In this document: one piece after another, positions 1 to 6,499 of the stretch
How the letters are laid out: the number at the start of each line of letters is the position of its first letter
Numbering within the stretch: position 1 is the first letter of the stretch
Assembly (NCBI GenBank): GCA_900759415.1
Contig: CAAEVC010000043.1
Coordinates: 1-10,059 of the forward strand
DNA from: an uncultured Dialister sp.
GTDB lineage: Bacteria; Bacillota; Negativicutes; Veillonellales; Dialisteraceae
Direction: 5' to 3'
Length of the DNA stretch: 10,059 nucleotides
Notes under the pieces: model-generated
Databases searched by the model: none
What the model was told of the DNA's origin: nothing
The model's input: the letters and a program-made list of their open reading frames with translations, nothing else
Made by a program: the position numbers and the translations under genes

Positions 1-80
1 CCAAATGAGATGTATAAGAAGTTGTCTTTATAAAGAATGGTGTCTCGATTCAAGTTGTCTAAAACCCTTGACACGTTTCC

Positions 81-502
81 CCGAGGTGGTTGTAAAGACT
101 GAAAAAGGCAGAGTTGAGTGCAGAGAGCCCCGAGTTGAGCGAGTGGTATCGGCTTCGCCGATGAGTATGAAGTCAATACGGTCAACGGCGCGATACCATT
201 AGTGCATACATAGTGCGGTTTTCCTCACCACCTGAGTCATACTCTCCACTATCCTTGTTTTCTCGAATGAGATTTATGGAGAAGCGTGTCATTGATTTCT
301 CAGTCGTCTTTGACTCCCTACGAAATCAATTCCCTCGCCATCCTTCAGTCAACGTCCTCCGGCCATTGCCAGCTCCCCCCCGGGCGAAAAGCTTTTCTGG
401 GGCAGCCCACCATGTAGAAAGTGGCTTCGCCGAAATATAAAATAAAAACCTGATGTTTTTTTTACCACCGCTCAACTCTCAAATCTCAAAACTCAACTCT
501 TT
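81..502. repeat. Intergenic repeat element, copy 1 (heptad-flanked mosaic)
   Basis: Non-coding stretch built of modules that recur elsewhere in the window. From the left: GGTGGTTGTAAAGACT (85-100, also at 1321, 9338 and, in part, 9646); GAGTTGAG at 111-118 and 132-139, exactly 21 bases apart; a perfect hairpin ATCGGC-TTC-GCCGAT (148-162, also at 9444-9458); a GGTCAACGGCGCGATACC module (180-197); CTCACCACCTGAGTCATACTC (224-244, also near 9550); CTTCAGTCAACG followed by CCAGCTCCCCC and GGGCGAAA (343-388, also 9731-9776); and GGCTTCGCCGAAATATA (423-439, also 9812-9828). The right end is an inverted heptad array, TCAACTC-TCAAATC and two more units (472-499). No convincing gene lies in 1-492. The two frames open on the plus strand here are repeat sequence without ribosome binding sites. 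Confidence 0.75.
444..460. terminator. Weak AT hairpin with T run, possible terminator
   Basis: AAAAAC (444-449) and GTTTTT (455-460) pair around a CTGAT loop, and the T run continues to 463. It lies about 30 bases beyond the stop of the minus-strand gene ending at 493 and could end that transcript. The stem is almost all A-T, so the call is weak. Confidence 0.25.
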
Positions 503-1209
503 ATTTCTTCATACATAGGATTCACAAGGCGGATGATCCATTTTTCTCCGCCGGTAAATCTGCTGTTATGTTTTCTTGCAGTATCTTCGTACCGTTTTTT
601 CAGATCTTTGACTGTCTCTTCCAATGTGGTGATAGTTTTTACGGCAGTGTCAGAGCGCATGTCTTCTCCACAGACCGGGCAGAGTGGCGGGGCGATGAAT
701 TTCCGGTTGACTCTGGATTTGCAGTGAGGGCAGGAGACGAAGTCAGTAGAGAATTTCTTCTCATTCTGCTCTTTTTTATAAGTCTTCAGCCTTTCTTTTT
801 TCTCTTTCAGCCTTTTTGCCAGAGAGACCATCCTGGGTGAAGGGTCGATACCGATTTTGTATTTTACACCGTAGGAAGTGGGGATGGTTTCCAAGTATTC
901 CAGGGCCTGTTCTTTGGTATTGCAGACTTTTTCTTTGAAGAAAAGACCTTTGAATACTTTATTGGCTTCCCGCTTGCCAAATCCTTCTTTCAGCATGTCT
1001 TCTTTCATGGTGTCTTTCATGAATTGAGAGGGCTTTGTGAGGTCGAATTCGTAATATTTTTCTTTCCAGGAATGGATAGCCGCTTCCTCCTGAGGACGAA
1101 GGGCGGTTTTCGTTTCTGTTTTGTCCGGGTTGGAAGATTTCTTTTTTGCCGGCGCAGCAGAAGCTATGGCAAAGAGACTCTCTTCTTCTAATTTCTTTTT
1201 TGTAGTCAT
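493..1209 (-). CDS. Hypothetical zinc-ribbon protein, 238 aa
   Basis: I do not recognise the family. The protein is soluble, with no signal peptide or membrane segment, and very lysine/glutamate-rich. Residues 1-40 look disordered (KKK and Ser/Thr/Pro-rich). Residues 45-125 could be a folded helical domain. Residues 127-152 are highly charged and probably helical. A zinc-ribbon knuckle pair follows: CPHC at 160-163 and CPVC at 177-180, 13 residues apart. Residues 190-214 are a second likely coiled coil. Start: ATG with AAGGAG five to six bases upstream, a good site. The stop codon TGA (493-495) and the penultimate AGT codon fall inside the GAGTTGA heptad of the neighbouring repeat, so the native C-terminus may have been altered by repeat insertion. 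It stands alone, with the convergent side occupied by repeats. A zinc ribbon beside coiled coil suggests nucleic-acid or protein binding, but this is a guess. Confidence 0.8.
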   Translation of the reverse strand: MTTKKKLEEESLFAIASAAPAKKKSSNPDKTETKTALRPQEEAAIHSWKEKYYEFDLTKPSQFMKDTMKEDMLKEGFGKREANKVFKGLFFKEKVCNTKEQALEYLETIPTSYGVKYKIGIDPSPRMVSLAKRLKEKKERLKTYKKEQNEKKFSTDFVSCPHCKSRVNRKFIAPPLCPVCGEDMRSDTAVKTITTLEETVKDLKKRYEDTARKHNSRFTGGEKWIIRLVNPMYEEIKS

Positions 1210-1299
1210 GAAAACTCCTTCCTTATTTCTTCTTCAGGCAATAGACTAACATATTCCAGAGGGGAGGGCAAGTTTGAGTTCGTTAGCGGCACTGACGAC

Positions 1300-1398
1300 T
1301 TGTAAAGGGCAGAGTTGAGAGGTGGTTGTAAAGACTTTATAGTTTGTAATTATGAAGCCTGACGGTCATCCCGCGAGACCATTAGTCTAACATCCTGT
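1300..1398. repeat. Partial copy of the intergenic repeat
   Basis: Contains GGCAGAGTTGAGAGGTGG (1308-1325), then a 33-base tract at 1321-1353 identical to 9338-9370, then TGACGGTCATCCCGCGAGACC and ATTAGTCTAACAT, which resemble 9467-9503. It lacks the inverted right end. It sits between the start of the 238-aa gene and the terminator of the LysR gene, in an otherwise empty gap of about 240 bases. Confidence 0.7.
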
Positions 1399-1422
1399 GG
1401 TGTTCCTTGGCACCTGTAACTA

Positions 1423-1449
1423 AAAAATGTGCCCGGCGGGCACATTTTT
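1423..1449 (-). terminator. Intrinsic terminator of the LysR gene
   Basis: Perfect 12-bp stem AAAAATGTGCCC (1423-1434) and GGGCACATTTTT (1438-1449) with a 3-base loop, starting three bases after the stop codon on the minus strand. The A/T flanks make it potentially bidirectional. Confidence 0.9.
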
Positions 1450-1451
1450 CT

Positions 1452-2366
1452 TTATCTTTCCGGTGGAAGGCCGGCGTATTCTCTGGCGAAGTCAGCGAAG
1501 TTGTCGATAATGTATTTTCGGAGAAGTTCAGCTGGCGGAGAGAGCTTTTCTCCCTTTTTCCATGAAAGGCTGATGTAGCGCTGGCAGTTTGGGGAGGCGA
1601 TGGGGACCAGGGCTACGTGGTCGCCGCCTACGCCGTGCCAGGTGATTCTTGGCGCGAAGGAAACGCCAAGGCCGGCACGGATGAATTCCCTGACGGTCAT
1701 GGGGCTGTCGCTTTCAAGGACTACGTGGGGAACGAATCCTGCCATGCGGCAGTAGAAGTCGGTGATGGTACGGAGGCTGGCACCTGCTTCCAGGGAGATG
1801 AATCCTGCTTTTTCAAATTCTTCCAGGTTGACAGAAGATTTCTTGGCATGGGGATCGGTGTCCGGCATGGCAAGCATGATGTCTTCTTTGAGAAGGGTGA
1901 CGGAGTGGTCACTTTCGATGGGGTTGATGGAAGAGGAGAGGAAGAGATCCACATGGTTCTGGCTGGCCTGTCCCGGTTTGGTTCGCTGCTGCAGGATTTC
2001 AAAACGGATGTCCGGATGTTCCTGACGGAAACGGGTGAGGAAGGACGGGATGATCATGGAAGCGGCGAAGAGGGAGACAGTGACTGTCAGTTTCTGGGCT
2101 TCCTTGGTATCTGCCAGTTCCTTCTGGGCGCCGTGAAGTTCCTGCATGATGCGGTTAGTGTGGCGGAGAAGGATTTCGCCATAACGGGTGAGTACGATAT
2201 TTCTCCCGCTTCTGGAGAAGAGGGGAACGCCTAGCTCGGTCTCCAGTACTTTGATGGTATGGGAGAGGGAAGGCTGGGAAATATGGAGGGCTTCAGCAGC
2301 TCTGGTGAGGTGCTGGAGTTCAGCAGTCTTCTGGAAATAGCTTAAGGCAAGAAGCGTTAATTTCAT
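1452..2366 (-). CDS. LysR-family transcriptional regulator
   Basis: A 304-residue protein, the usual LysR length. The N-terminal winged helix-turn-helix occupies about residues 3-62, with the typical run AAEALHISQPSLSHTIK (23-39) and the following LGVPLFSRSGR segment. A linker helix runs to about residue 90. Residues 93-295 fit the periplasmic-binding-protein-like effector domain, including a GLGVSFAP segment common in this domain. It should bind DNA as a tetramer and respond to a small molecule; the ligand cannot be read from sequence. Start: ATG at 2366 with AAGGAGG eight bases upstream. It has a strong promoter (2445-2473) and a terminator (1423-1449), so it is monocistronic. It is divergent from the transaldolase gene across 390 bases. 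LysR proteins often regulate the divergent neighbour, so control of that gene and of itself is plausible but unproven. Confidence 0.93.
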   Translation of the reverse strand: MKLTLLALSYFQKTAELQHLTRAAEALHISQPSLSHTIKVLETELGVPLFSRSGRNIVLTRYGEILLRHTNRIMQELHGAQKELADTKEAQKLTVTVSLFAASMIIPSFLTRFRQEHPDIRFEILQQRTKPGQASQNHVDLFLSSSINPIESDHSVTLLKEDIMLAMPDTDPHAKKSSVNLEEFEKAGFISLEAGASLRTITDFYCRMAGFVPHVVLESDSPMTVREFIRAGLGVSFAPRITWHGVGGDHVALVPIASPNCQRYISLSWKKGEKLSPPAELLRKYIIDNFADFAREYAGLPPER

Positions 2367-2444
2367 GATGGCCTCCTTCGATTGAGGTTGACAGAATAAA
2401 GTTTGAAATTGGCTATAGAATCGTTCTTTATTTTATATACATTA

Positions 2445-2473
2445 ATTATACACTTCTCTCTATCAATAATCAA
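2445..2473 (-). promoter_or_regulatory. Promoter of the LysR gene
   Basis: Read on the minus strand: -35 TTGATT (2468-2473), 17-base spacer, -10 TATAAT (2445-2450). Start of transcription would be near 2438, giving a leader of about 70 bases. Confidence 0.7.
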
Positions 2474-2481
2474 TGAATTGG

Positions 2482-2529
2482 AATTATCATGCATTATAAT
2501 TTAGCATTTTTTCTAAATCATTTAAAATG
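2482..2529. promoter_or_regulatory. Candidate LysR operator dyads
   Basis: Three AT-rich dyads lie side by side just upstream of the LysR -35 box: AATTAT-N8-ATAATT (2482-2501), ATTTAG-N8-CTAAAT (2499-2518) and CATTT-A-AAATG (2519-2529). LysR boxes are typically T-N11-A with partial symmetry; the first two have even spacing (T-N12-A), so the match is not exact. AT-rich DNA makes chance dyads common. Confidence 0.3.
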
Positions 2530-2693
2530 TTTGTTAATTCCGAAATGATAGAGAAAAGGAATGAAATGGATGGAATGCATTGTCTTGCCGCAGGGATAAG
2601 GTAAACAATAAGAATTTTTTCTATGAATAAAGCGGCGGGAACGGATAAAAAGGGGTGCAGAAAAATAAGTGTACATTTTTTTCATTCCTCTCA

Positions 2694-2722
2694 TTGACAG
2701 AAGATGATATTAGTGTGAAAAT
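2694..2722 (+). promoter_or_regulatory. Promoter of the transaldolase gene
   Basis: Consensus -35 TTGACA (2694-2699), 17-base spacer, -10 GAAAAT (2717-2722, four of six matches). It gives a leader of about 28 bases before the start at 2757. The rest of the 2367-2756 gap holds no other gene that I can see. Confidence 0.6.
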
Positions 2723-2756
2723 GTATTAGTATTGAAAAAGAAAAAGGAGAATTGAA

Positions 2757-3404
2757 ATGGAATTATTCATTGATACGGCTGATGTGGAAGCCATTCGTAA
2801 AGCCAATGACATGGGCTTCATTTCCGGTGTCACCACCAATCCATCCCTCATTGCAAAGGAAGGAAAAGATTTCCACGCTACTATTAAGGAAATCGCTTCT
2901 ATTGTGGATGGCCCGATTTCTGCAGAAGTGCTCTCTGATGATGCAGAAAGCATGATCGAAGAAGGCAAGGTACTGGCAGGACTGGATCCTCATGTAGTAG
3001 TTAAGATCCCGATGACTGCTGAAGGTATGAAAGCAGTGAAAGGTCTTTCTGCTCTGGGAATCCGAACCAATGTGACCCTTGTATTCTCTGCCAACCAGGC
3101 ACTCCTTGCTGCCCGCGCAGGTGCTACCTTCGTAAGTCCTTTCGTAGGCCGCATCGATGATATCGGCTGGGACGGCGTAGAACTGATTCAGACTATTGCT
3201 GAAATGTTCCAGCTCCATGGCATTGAAACAAAGATCATTGCTGCTTCCATCAGAAAGCCGCAGCACATCGCTCAGTGCGCTCTGGCAGGAGCTGATATCG
3301 CGACTGTTCCTTTCCAGGTACTCATGGATGCTCTGAAACACCCGCTCACCGATAGCGGCATCGCCCGTTTCAAAGCTGACTGGGCTAAAGCGAACATGAA
3401 ATAA
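2757..3404 (+). CDS. fsa/talC: Transaldolase, small TalC/FSA family
   Basis: A 215-residue single-domain (beta/alpha)8 class I aldolase, the length usual for the small transaldolase/fructose-6-phosphate aldolase family. It acts in the cytosol in the non-oxidative pentose phosphate pathway, moving a dihydroxyacetone unit between sugar phosphates. Hallmarks are IDTADVEAI (5-13), GVTTNPSLIAKEG (24-36) and the Schiff-base lysine K83 in VVVKIPMT. Two residues separate the activities in E. coli FsaA: Gln59 and Tyr131. Here they are Glu57 (SAEVLS) and Phe129 (SPFVGRID), the transaldolase pattern, so transaldolase rather than fructose-6-phosphate aldolase activity is more likely; databases usually label both as fsa. 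Start: ATG with AAAGGAGA seven bases upstream. Codons are more uniform (GAA, GCT, AAA) than in the neighbours, as in a highly expressed gene. It has its own promoter and terminator and a divergent LysR regulator. Confidence 0.95.
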   Translation: MELFIDTADVEAIRKANDMGFISGVTTNPSLIAKEGKDFHATIKEIASIVDGPISAEVLSDDAESMIEEGKVLAGLDPHVVVKIPMTAEGMKAVKGLSALGIRTNVTLVFSANQALLAARAGATFVSPFVGRIDDIGWDGVELIQTIAEMFQLHGIETKIIAASIRKPQHIAQCALAGADIATVPFQVLMDALKHPLTDSGIARFKADWAKANMK

Positions 3405-3417
3405 TTTCATCTGTAGA

Positions 3418-3455
3418 CGGTGAAATGAGTAAATTCTCATTTCACTGTTTTTTTT
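3418..3455 (+). terminator. Intrinsic terminator of the transaldolase gene
   Basis: Stem CGGTGAAATGAG (3418-3429) and CTCATTTCACTG (3436-3447), with one G-U pair and a 6-base loop, followed by eight T (3448-3455). Confidence 0.93.
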
Positions 3456-3596
3456 ATGGAAAAATGGATGTAAGAGAATGTAAAAAACGTCAATTTTTTT
3501 ATCTTTTATCAAGAGTGCGTGTACTGCCGCTGCGTTTTTATTGACATGCTGCGACGTTTCTCATCGTATGTGTCACTGAATGTACCCGTTGTACTC

Positions 3597-3720
3597 GCTA
3601 AGAGATGTATGAATAAGCGTGACACGGAATACTCAGTCGCCCTTGATTCTCTGTGTTTATGTCCTTTTGCTGCTCTGCAGTCAGTTGGCTTTGCCAATTA
3701 CCAAGGCTACCGTTCGTAAA
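3597..3720. repeat. Decayed fragment of the intergenic repeat
   Basis: AGAGATGTATGAATAAGCGTG and ACTCAGTCGCCCTTGATTCTCTG (near 3600-3655) parallel GAGATTTATGGAGAAGCGTG and TCTCAGTCGTCTTTGACTC in copy 1 (268-317). GCAGTCA followed by the hairpin TTGGC-TTT-GCCAA (3685-3697) matches the plan seen at 347 and 9734, where CAGTCA is followed by a short hairpin of different sequence. The similarity is partial. Apart from this, the possible control sites and the MATE promoter, I see nothing in the gene-free stretch 3456-3997. Confidence 0.45.
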
Positions 3721-3870
3721 ACATGGTTTTCCTCTAAGAACCAAGGCATTTGTGTGAGCCTGCTGTTTATTGACACTGATCATTCGAATACAGGTTGATC
3801 CTTCTTGCTTCATAGAAAGCGTGAACATGATTCAATAGAGCAAAATGGCACATCAGTTATTGAGAATTGA

Positions 3871-3907
3871 TTCCATATGGGAACCAAGAGATGTCCCACA
3901 TAGGGAA
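3871..3907. promoter_or_regulatory. Paired operator-like dyads upstream of the MATE gene
   Basis: TTCCATATGGGAA (3871-3883) and TCCCACATAGGGAA (3894-3907) are two similar imperfect palindromes whose GGGAA ends are 24 bases apart. They lie about 70-105 bases before the predicted transcription start of the exporter gene. The binding protein is unknown. Confidence 0.3.
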
Positions 3908-3960
3908 TACTACGGCCATGCATAAAGGTCTTCTTCCCTCAACGCTCAACGCTGCCTTTT

Positions 3961-3971
3961 TGGTATATAAT
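3961..3971 (+). promoter_or_regulatory. Probable promoter of the MATE operon
   Basis: TATAAT at 3966-3971, overlapping TGGTATATA, an extended -10 (TGN-TATATA, 3961-3969). No good -35 is present. The leader would be about 20 bases long. Confidence 0.45.
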
Positions 3972-3997
3972 ATAGAAAATCGGCGGAAGGAGGAACT

Positions 3998-5341
3998 ATG
4001 AGGGATATTGATTTTACTTCCGGTTCTATATCTAAGAATATTCTGTTTTTTTCCCTTCCTCTGATGGCAGGGAATGTGTTTCAGCAGTTATATAACATAG
4101 TGGATACTCTGGTGGTAGGCCGGTATCTGGGTGAGGCGCCGCTGGCGGCGGTGGGGAGCGCTTATACGCTCATGATTTTCCTGACCTCCATCCTCATCGG
4201 TCTTTCCATGGGAAGCGGTGTCTATTTCTCTCTCTGTTTCGGGCGGAGGGAGATGGGAAAACTACGGCAGTCTGTGTTCATTTCCTTCGCATCTATCGGT
4301 GCACTCACTCTTCTGATGAATGGACTTATTTATTATGGCCTTGATTTCCTCATTTCCTTCATGCAGATACCGGAAGAAGTCATTCCCTATTTCCGGGAGT
4401 ATCTCATCTGGATATTCATGGGGCTTCTTGCTGTATTTTTTTATAATTTCGGCGCTGCCCTTCTCCGGGCGGTGGGAAATGCTATGACGCCTCTTCTCTT
4501 CCTTATTCTTTCTTCTCTTATCAATGTGGTGCTGGATGTTCTCTTCGTGGTGTACTGGGATATGGGGGTAGCAGGAGCCGCTCAGGCGACAGTGATCGCC
4601 CAGTATGCATCTGGTGCGGGCATCATGGTTTATTGTCTTCTTTTCCGTAAGGATTTTCATCTCATGAAGGAGGATATGCGCTGGGATTATGAAATCTTTT
4701 CCCAAATGTCCCGGCTGTCTCTATTGACCAGTCTGCAGCAGTCTATTATGAATTTTGGCATCCTTCTGGTGCAGGGACTGGTGAACAGTTTTGGCACGGT
4801 GGTGATGGCTGCCTTCGCAGCAGGGGTGAAAATCGACACCATTGCCTATTCGCCGCTTCAGGATTTCGGAAATGCATTTTCTACCTATGTGGCCCAGAAT
4901 TACGGCGCAGGAAATCGGGAAAGAATCAGGAAGGGCATTTTCGTCGCAGGGAAGATGATGATTCTCTTTTCCATAGCATCCAGTATCCTTGTTTCCTCTC
5001 TGGCCCCCTATTGGATGGGATTCTTCGTACCGGAAGGGGCAGAAGAAGTGATTGCTATCGGAAGCAGTTATTTACGAATAGAAGGGAGCTGCTACATAGG
5101 TATCGGTATCCTTTTCATGCTTTACGGCTATTTCAGAGCTGTCAAACAGGCAGAAATGAGCGTGGTCCTTACCATCCTTTCTCTGGGGACGAGAGTGGTA
5201 CTGGCCTACGCACTCACTGCCATTTCCTTCATCGGTGTCAATGGCATATGGCTTTCCATCCCTATCGGCTGGGCGCTGGCCGATGCCTATGGTATGATGA
5301 AAGGGTATAGGAATCTTGCAGGACAGAAGGAGGGTATATGA
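3998..5341 (+). CDS. MATE family efflux transporter
   Basis: A 447-residue, very hydrophobic protein with about 12 membrane segments in two similar halves, the normal size for MATE exporters. These inner-membrane antiporters expel drugs or metabolites in exchange for Na+ or H+. The opening NILFFSLPLMAGNVFQQLYN and VDTLVVGRYLGEAPLAAVG segment is characteristic. Asp36 in this segment matches the conserved TM1 aspartate of NorM and of DinF-type proteins. The second half starts near residue 230 and carries the parallel SLLTSLQQSIMNFG and AAFAAGVKIDTIAYSPLQDFG motifs. The substrate cannot be told. Start: ATG with AAGGAGG four bases upstream. The stop overlaps the next start (ATGA, 5338-5341), so the two genes are co-transcribed and probably translationally coupled. 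Two dyads at 3871-3907 may be control sites. Confidence 0.95.
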   Translation: MRDIDFTSGSISKNILFFSLPLMAGNVFQQLYNIVDTLVVGRYLGEAPLAAVGSAYTLMIFLTSILIGLSMGSGVYFSLCFGRREMGKLRQSVFISFASIGALTLLMNGLIYYGLDFLISFMQIPEEVIPYFREYLIWIFMGLLAVFFYNFGAALLRAVGNAMTPLLFLILSSLINVVLDVLFVVYWDMGVAGAAQATVIAQYASGAGIMVYCLLFRKDFHLMKEDMRWDYEIFSQMSRLSLLTSLQQSIMNFGILLVQGLVNSFGTVVMAAFAAGVKIDTIAYSPLQDFGNAFSTYVAQNYGAGNRERIRKGIFVAGKMMILFSIASSILVSSLAPYWMGFFVPEGAEEVIAIGSSYLRIEGSCYIGIGILFMLYGYFRAVKQAEMSVVLTILSLGTRVVLAYALTAISFIGVNGIWLSIPIGWALADAYGMMKGYRNLAGQKEGI

Positions 5342-6348
5342 AGAAAAGAAGACCGCTTTCCATGACGAGGAAAGAAAGGATAGAGGCAGCCATCAGGGGC
5401 GATATGACCGACCGGATTCCCTTTACTTTCTGGGGGGAACCGTCTTTAAAGAGCAGGGATCCAGAAATACGGGGGCAGGAAACTCTGGATTTCTACCATA
5501 GATTCCCTGTGGACCTTTTGAAGACCATCCATCCTTCCTTCTGCAGCGCAGAGGCTTTTGGCGCTCTTTTTGATGAAGAGGGAAAAAGGACTGAAAGCCT
5601 GGTGAAAGAAGCAAAAGACTGGGGGCAAGTGGAACCAGTCTCTGTAAATGAAGGTATTCTTCTCCAAGAACAGAATTATATAAAATACATCCTTGATCAT
5701 ACGGGAGGAGAAGTCCCTGTTCTCTTCACTGTTATATCTCCCTTTACCACTGCTTTCATGCTGGATCCTCATCTTCTGGATCATATCCGGGAAGGGAAAG
5801 GGGAATGGGTGAAAGAAGGACTGGAGAGCATCACTGAAACCACCTGCGCTCTGGTGCAGCAGATCATCCGCCTTGGGGCTGACGGTATTTTCCTTGAGGC
5901 AGACAGGGCCTCCTATGACCTTCTGGATGAGAAAATTTACAGGGAATACGGTATGCCCTATGACCTGGCAGTCCTTTCCTCCTCCTCCGGCTGGTGCAAC
6001 GTAGTCCGGGGCGGCGGAAAGAATATCATGTTCCCGCTCCTTCGGAAATACCCGGCAGATATTTTCAGCTGGCAGTCCGATGAATCCCTGCCCACCCTGG
6101 AAATGGCATCCTTCATGATGGACAAATGCATCATGACCGGCCTTTCTGCCTGCCATATTTCCAAAGGGAATAAGAATGAAATCGACAGGGACATCTACGA
6201 ATCCATCAAAACCACCGGCGGCCGCCGGTTCATCCTTTCTCCTGGAGAGGCAGTGCATCCGATACGGCCGGACATCATTCATTTTCTTCTGAGAGAGAAA
6301 GAAGAGATGGAAAAAAGAGCGATGAGCAAAGGGAATTGGACATGCTGA
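5338..6348 (+). CDS. Uroporphyrinogen decarboxylase (URO-D) family protein, not HemE
   Basis: A 336-residue soluble protein of the URO-D/CIMS-like (beta/alpha)8 superfamily, which covers haem decarboxylase and cobamide or methionine methyltransferases. Supporting segments are MTRKERIEAAIRGDMTDRIP (9-28, the usual start in this superfamily), GADGIFLEADRAS (180-192), YPADIFSWQSDES (238-250) and GGRRFILSPGEAVHP (294-308). It lacks the RQAGR substrate motif near the N-terminus of true HemE. The H-x-C...C zinc ligands of MtaA/MtbA-type methyltransferases are also not evident: CHIS (272-275) is the nearest and the late cysteine is absent. Its reaction is therefore unknown. Start: ATG overlapping the MATE stop, with AAGGAGGG just upstream; an ATG at 5362 is a poorer alternative. 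The tight coupling suggests its product or substrate may relate to what the exporter moves. No clear terminator follows; a short CATGC/GCATG hairpin spans the stop. Confidence 0.85.
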   Translation: MKKRRPLSMTRKERIEAAIRGDMTDRIPFTFWGEPSLKSRDPEIRGQETLDFYHRFPVDLLKTIHPSFCSAEAFGALFDEEGKRTESLVKEAKDWGQVEPVSVNEGILLQEQNYIKYILDHTGGEVPVLFTVISPFTTAFMLDPHLLDHIREGKGEWVKEGLESITETTCALVQQIIRLGADGIFLEADRASYDLLDEKIYREYGMPYDLAVLSSSSGWCNVVRGGGKNIMFPLLRKYPADIFSWQSDESLPTLEMASFMMDKCIMTGLSACHISKGNKNEIDRDIYESIKTTGGRRFILSPGEAVHPIRPDIIHFLLREKEEMEKRAMSKGNWTC

Positions 6349-6441
6349 TGAGCATGACACGCCCCTGAAAAGGACTTAAACCATGGGCTCAGAATTATGG
6401 GCGAAGGGCGCTATCGGATTTATATATAAGGGTATGAGACA

Positions 6442-6470
6442 TTCACAGGATGTAACATTGGGAAGATATT
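6442..6470 (+). promoter_or_regulatory. Possible promoter of the HAD gene
   Basis: -35 TTCACA (6442-6447), 17-base spacer, -10 GATATT (6465-6470). Transcription would start near 6477, 23 bases before the ATG. The 150-base gap to the previous gene has no U-run terminator, so read-through from the MATE operon is also possible. Confidence 0.4.
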
Positions 6471-6499
6471 GGATCAAATCGTAAGAAAAGGAGGGCTGC

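Noticed and set aside
5..440. Two open frames on the plus strand (about 65 and 75 codons) in the left repeat element
   Set aside because: No ribosome binding sites, sequence made of repeat modules and hairpins shared with non-coding 9297-9926, and translations look like read-through of hairpins.
1617..2234. 205-codon plus-strand frame opposite the LysR gene
   Set aside because: Gly/Glu/Asp-rich shadow of LysR codons without a ribosome site.
2763..3512. 249-codon open frame opposite the transaldolase gene
   Set aside because: It lies fully antisense to a clearly identified enzyme, has no recognisable domain, and is explained by that gene's codon bias.
3509..3828. Short frames on both strands between the transaldolase and MATE genes
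   Set aside because: None has a plausible ribosome binding site, they overlap each other, and part of the region matches repeat sequence.
5338..6348. Calling the URO-D-like gene hemE
   Set aside because: The N-terminal RQAGR motif of haem-pathway uroporphyrinogen decarboxylase is absent and no other haem gene is nearby.
5446..6360. 304-codon open frame opposite the URO-D-like gene
   Set aside because: Low-complexity His/Phe/Pro-rich translation, antisense to a gene with a good start and domain matches.
6341..6372. CTGATGAG followed by GAAA, suggesting a hammerhead ribozyme
   Set aside because: The segments between the two core boxes cannot form stem II, and no stem I/III arms with a cleavage site are present.
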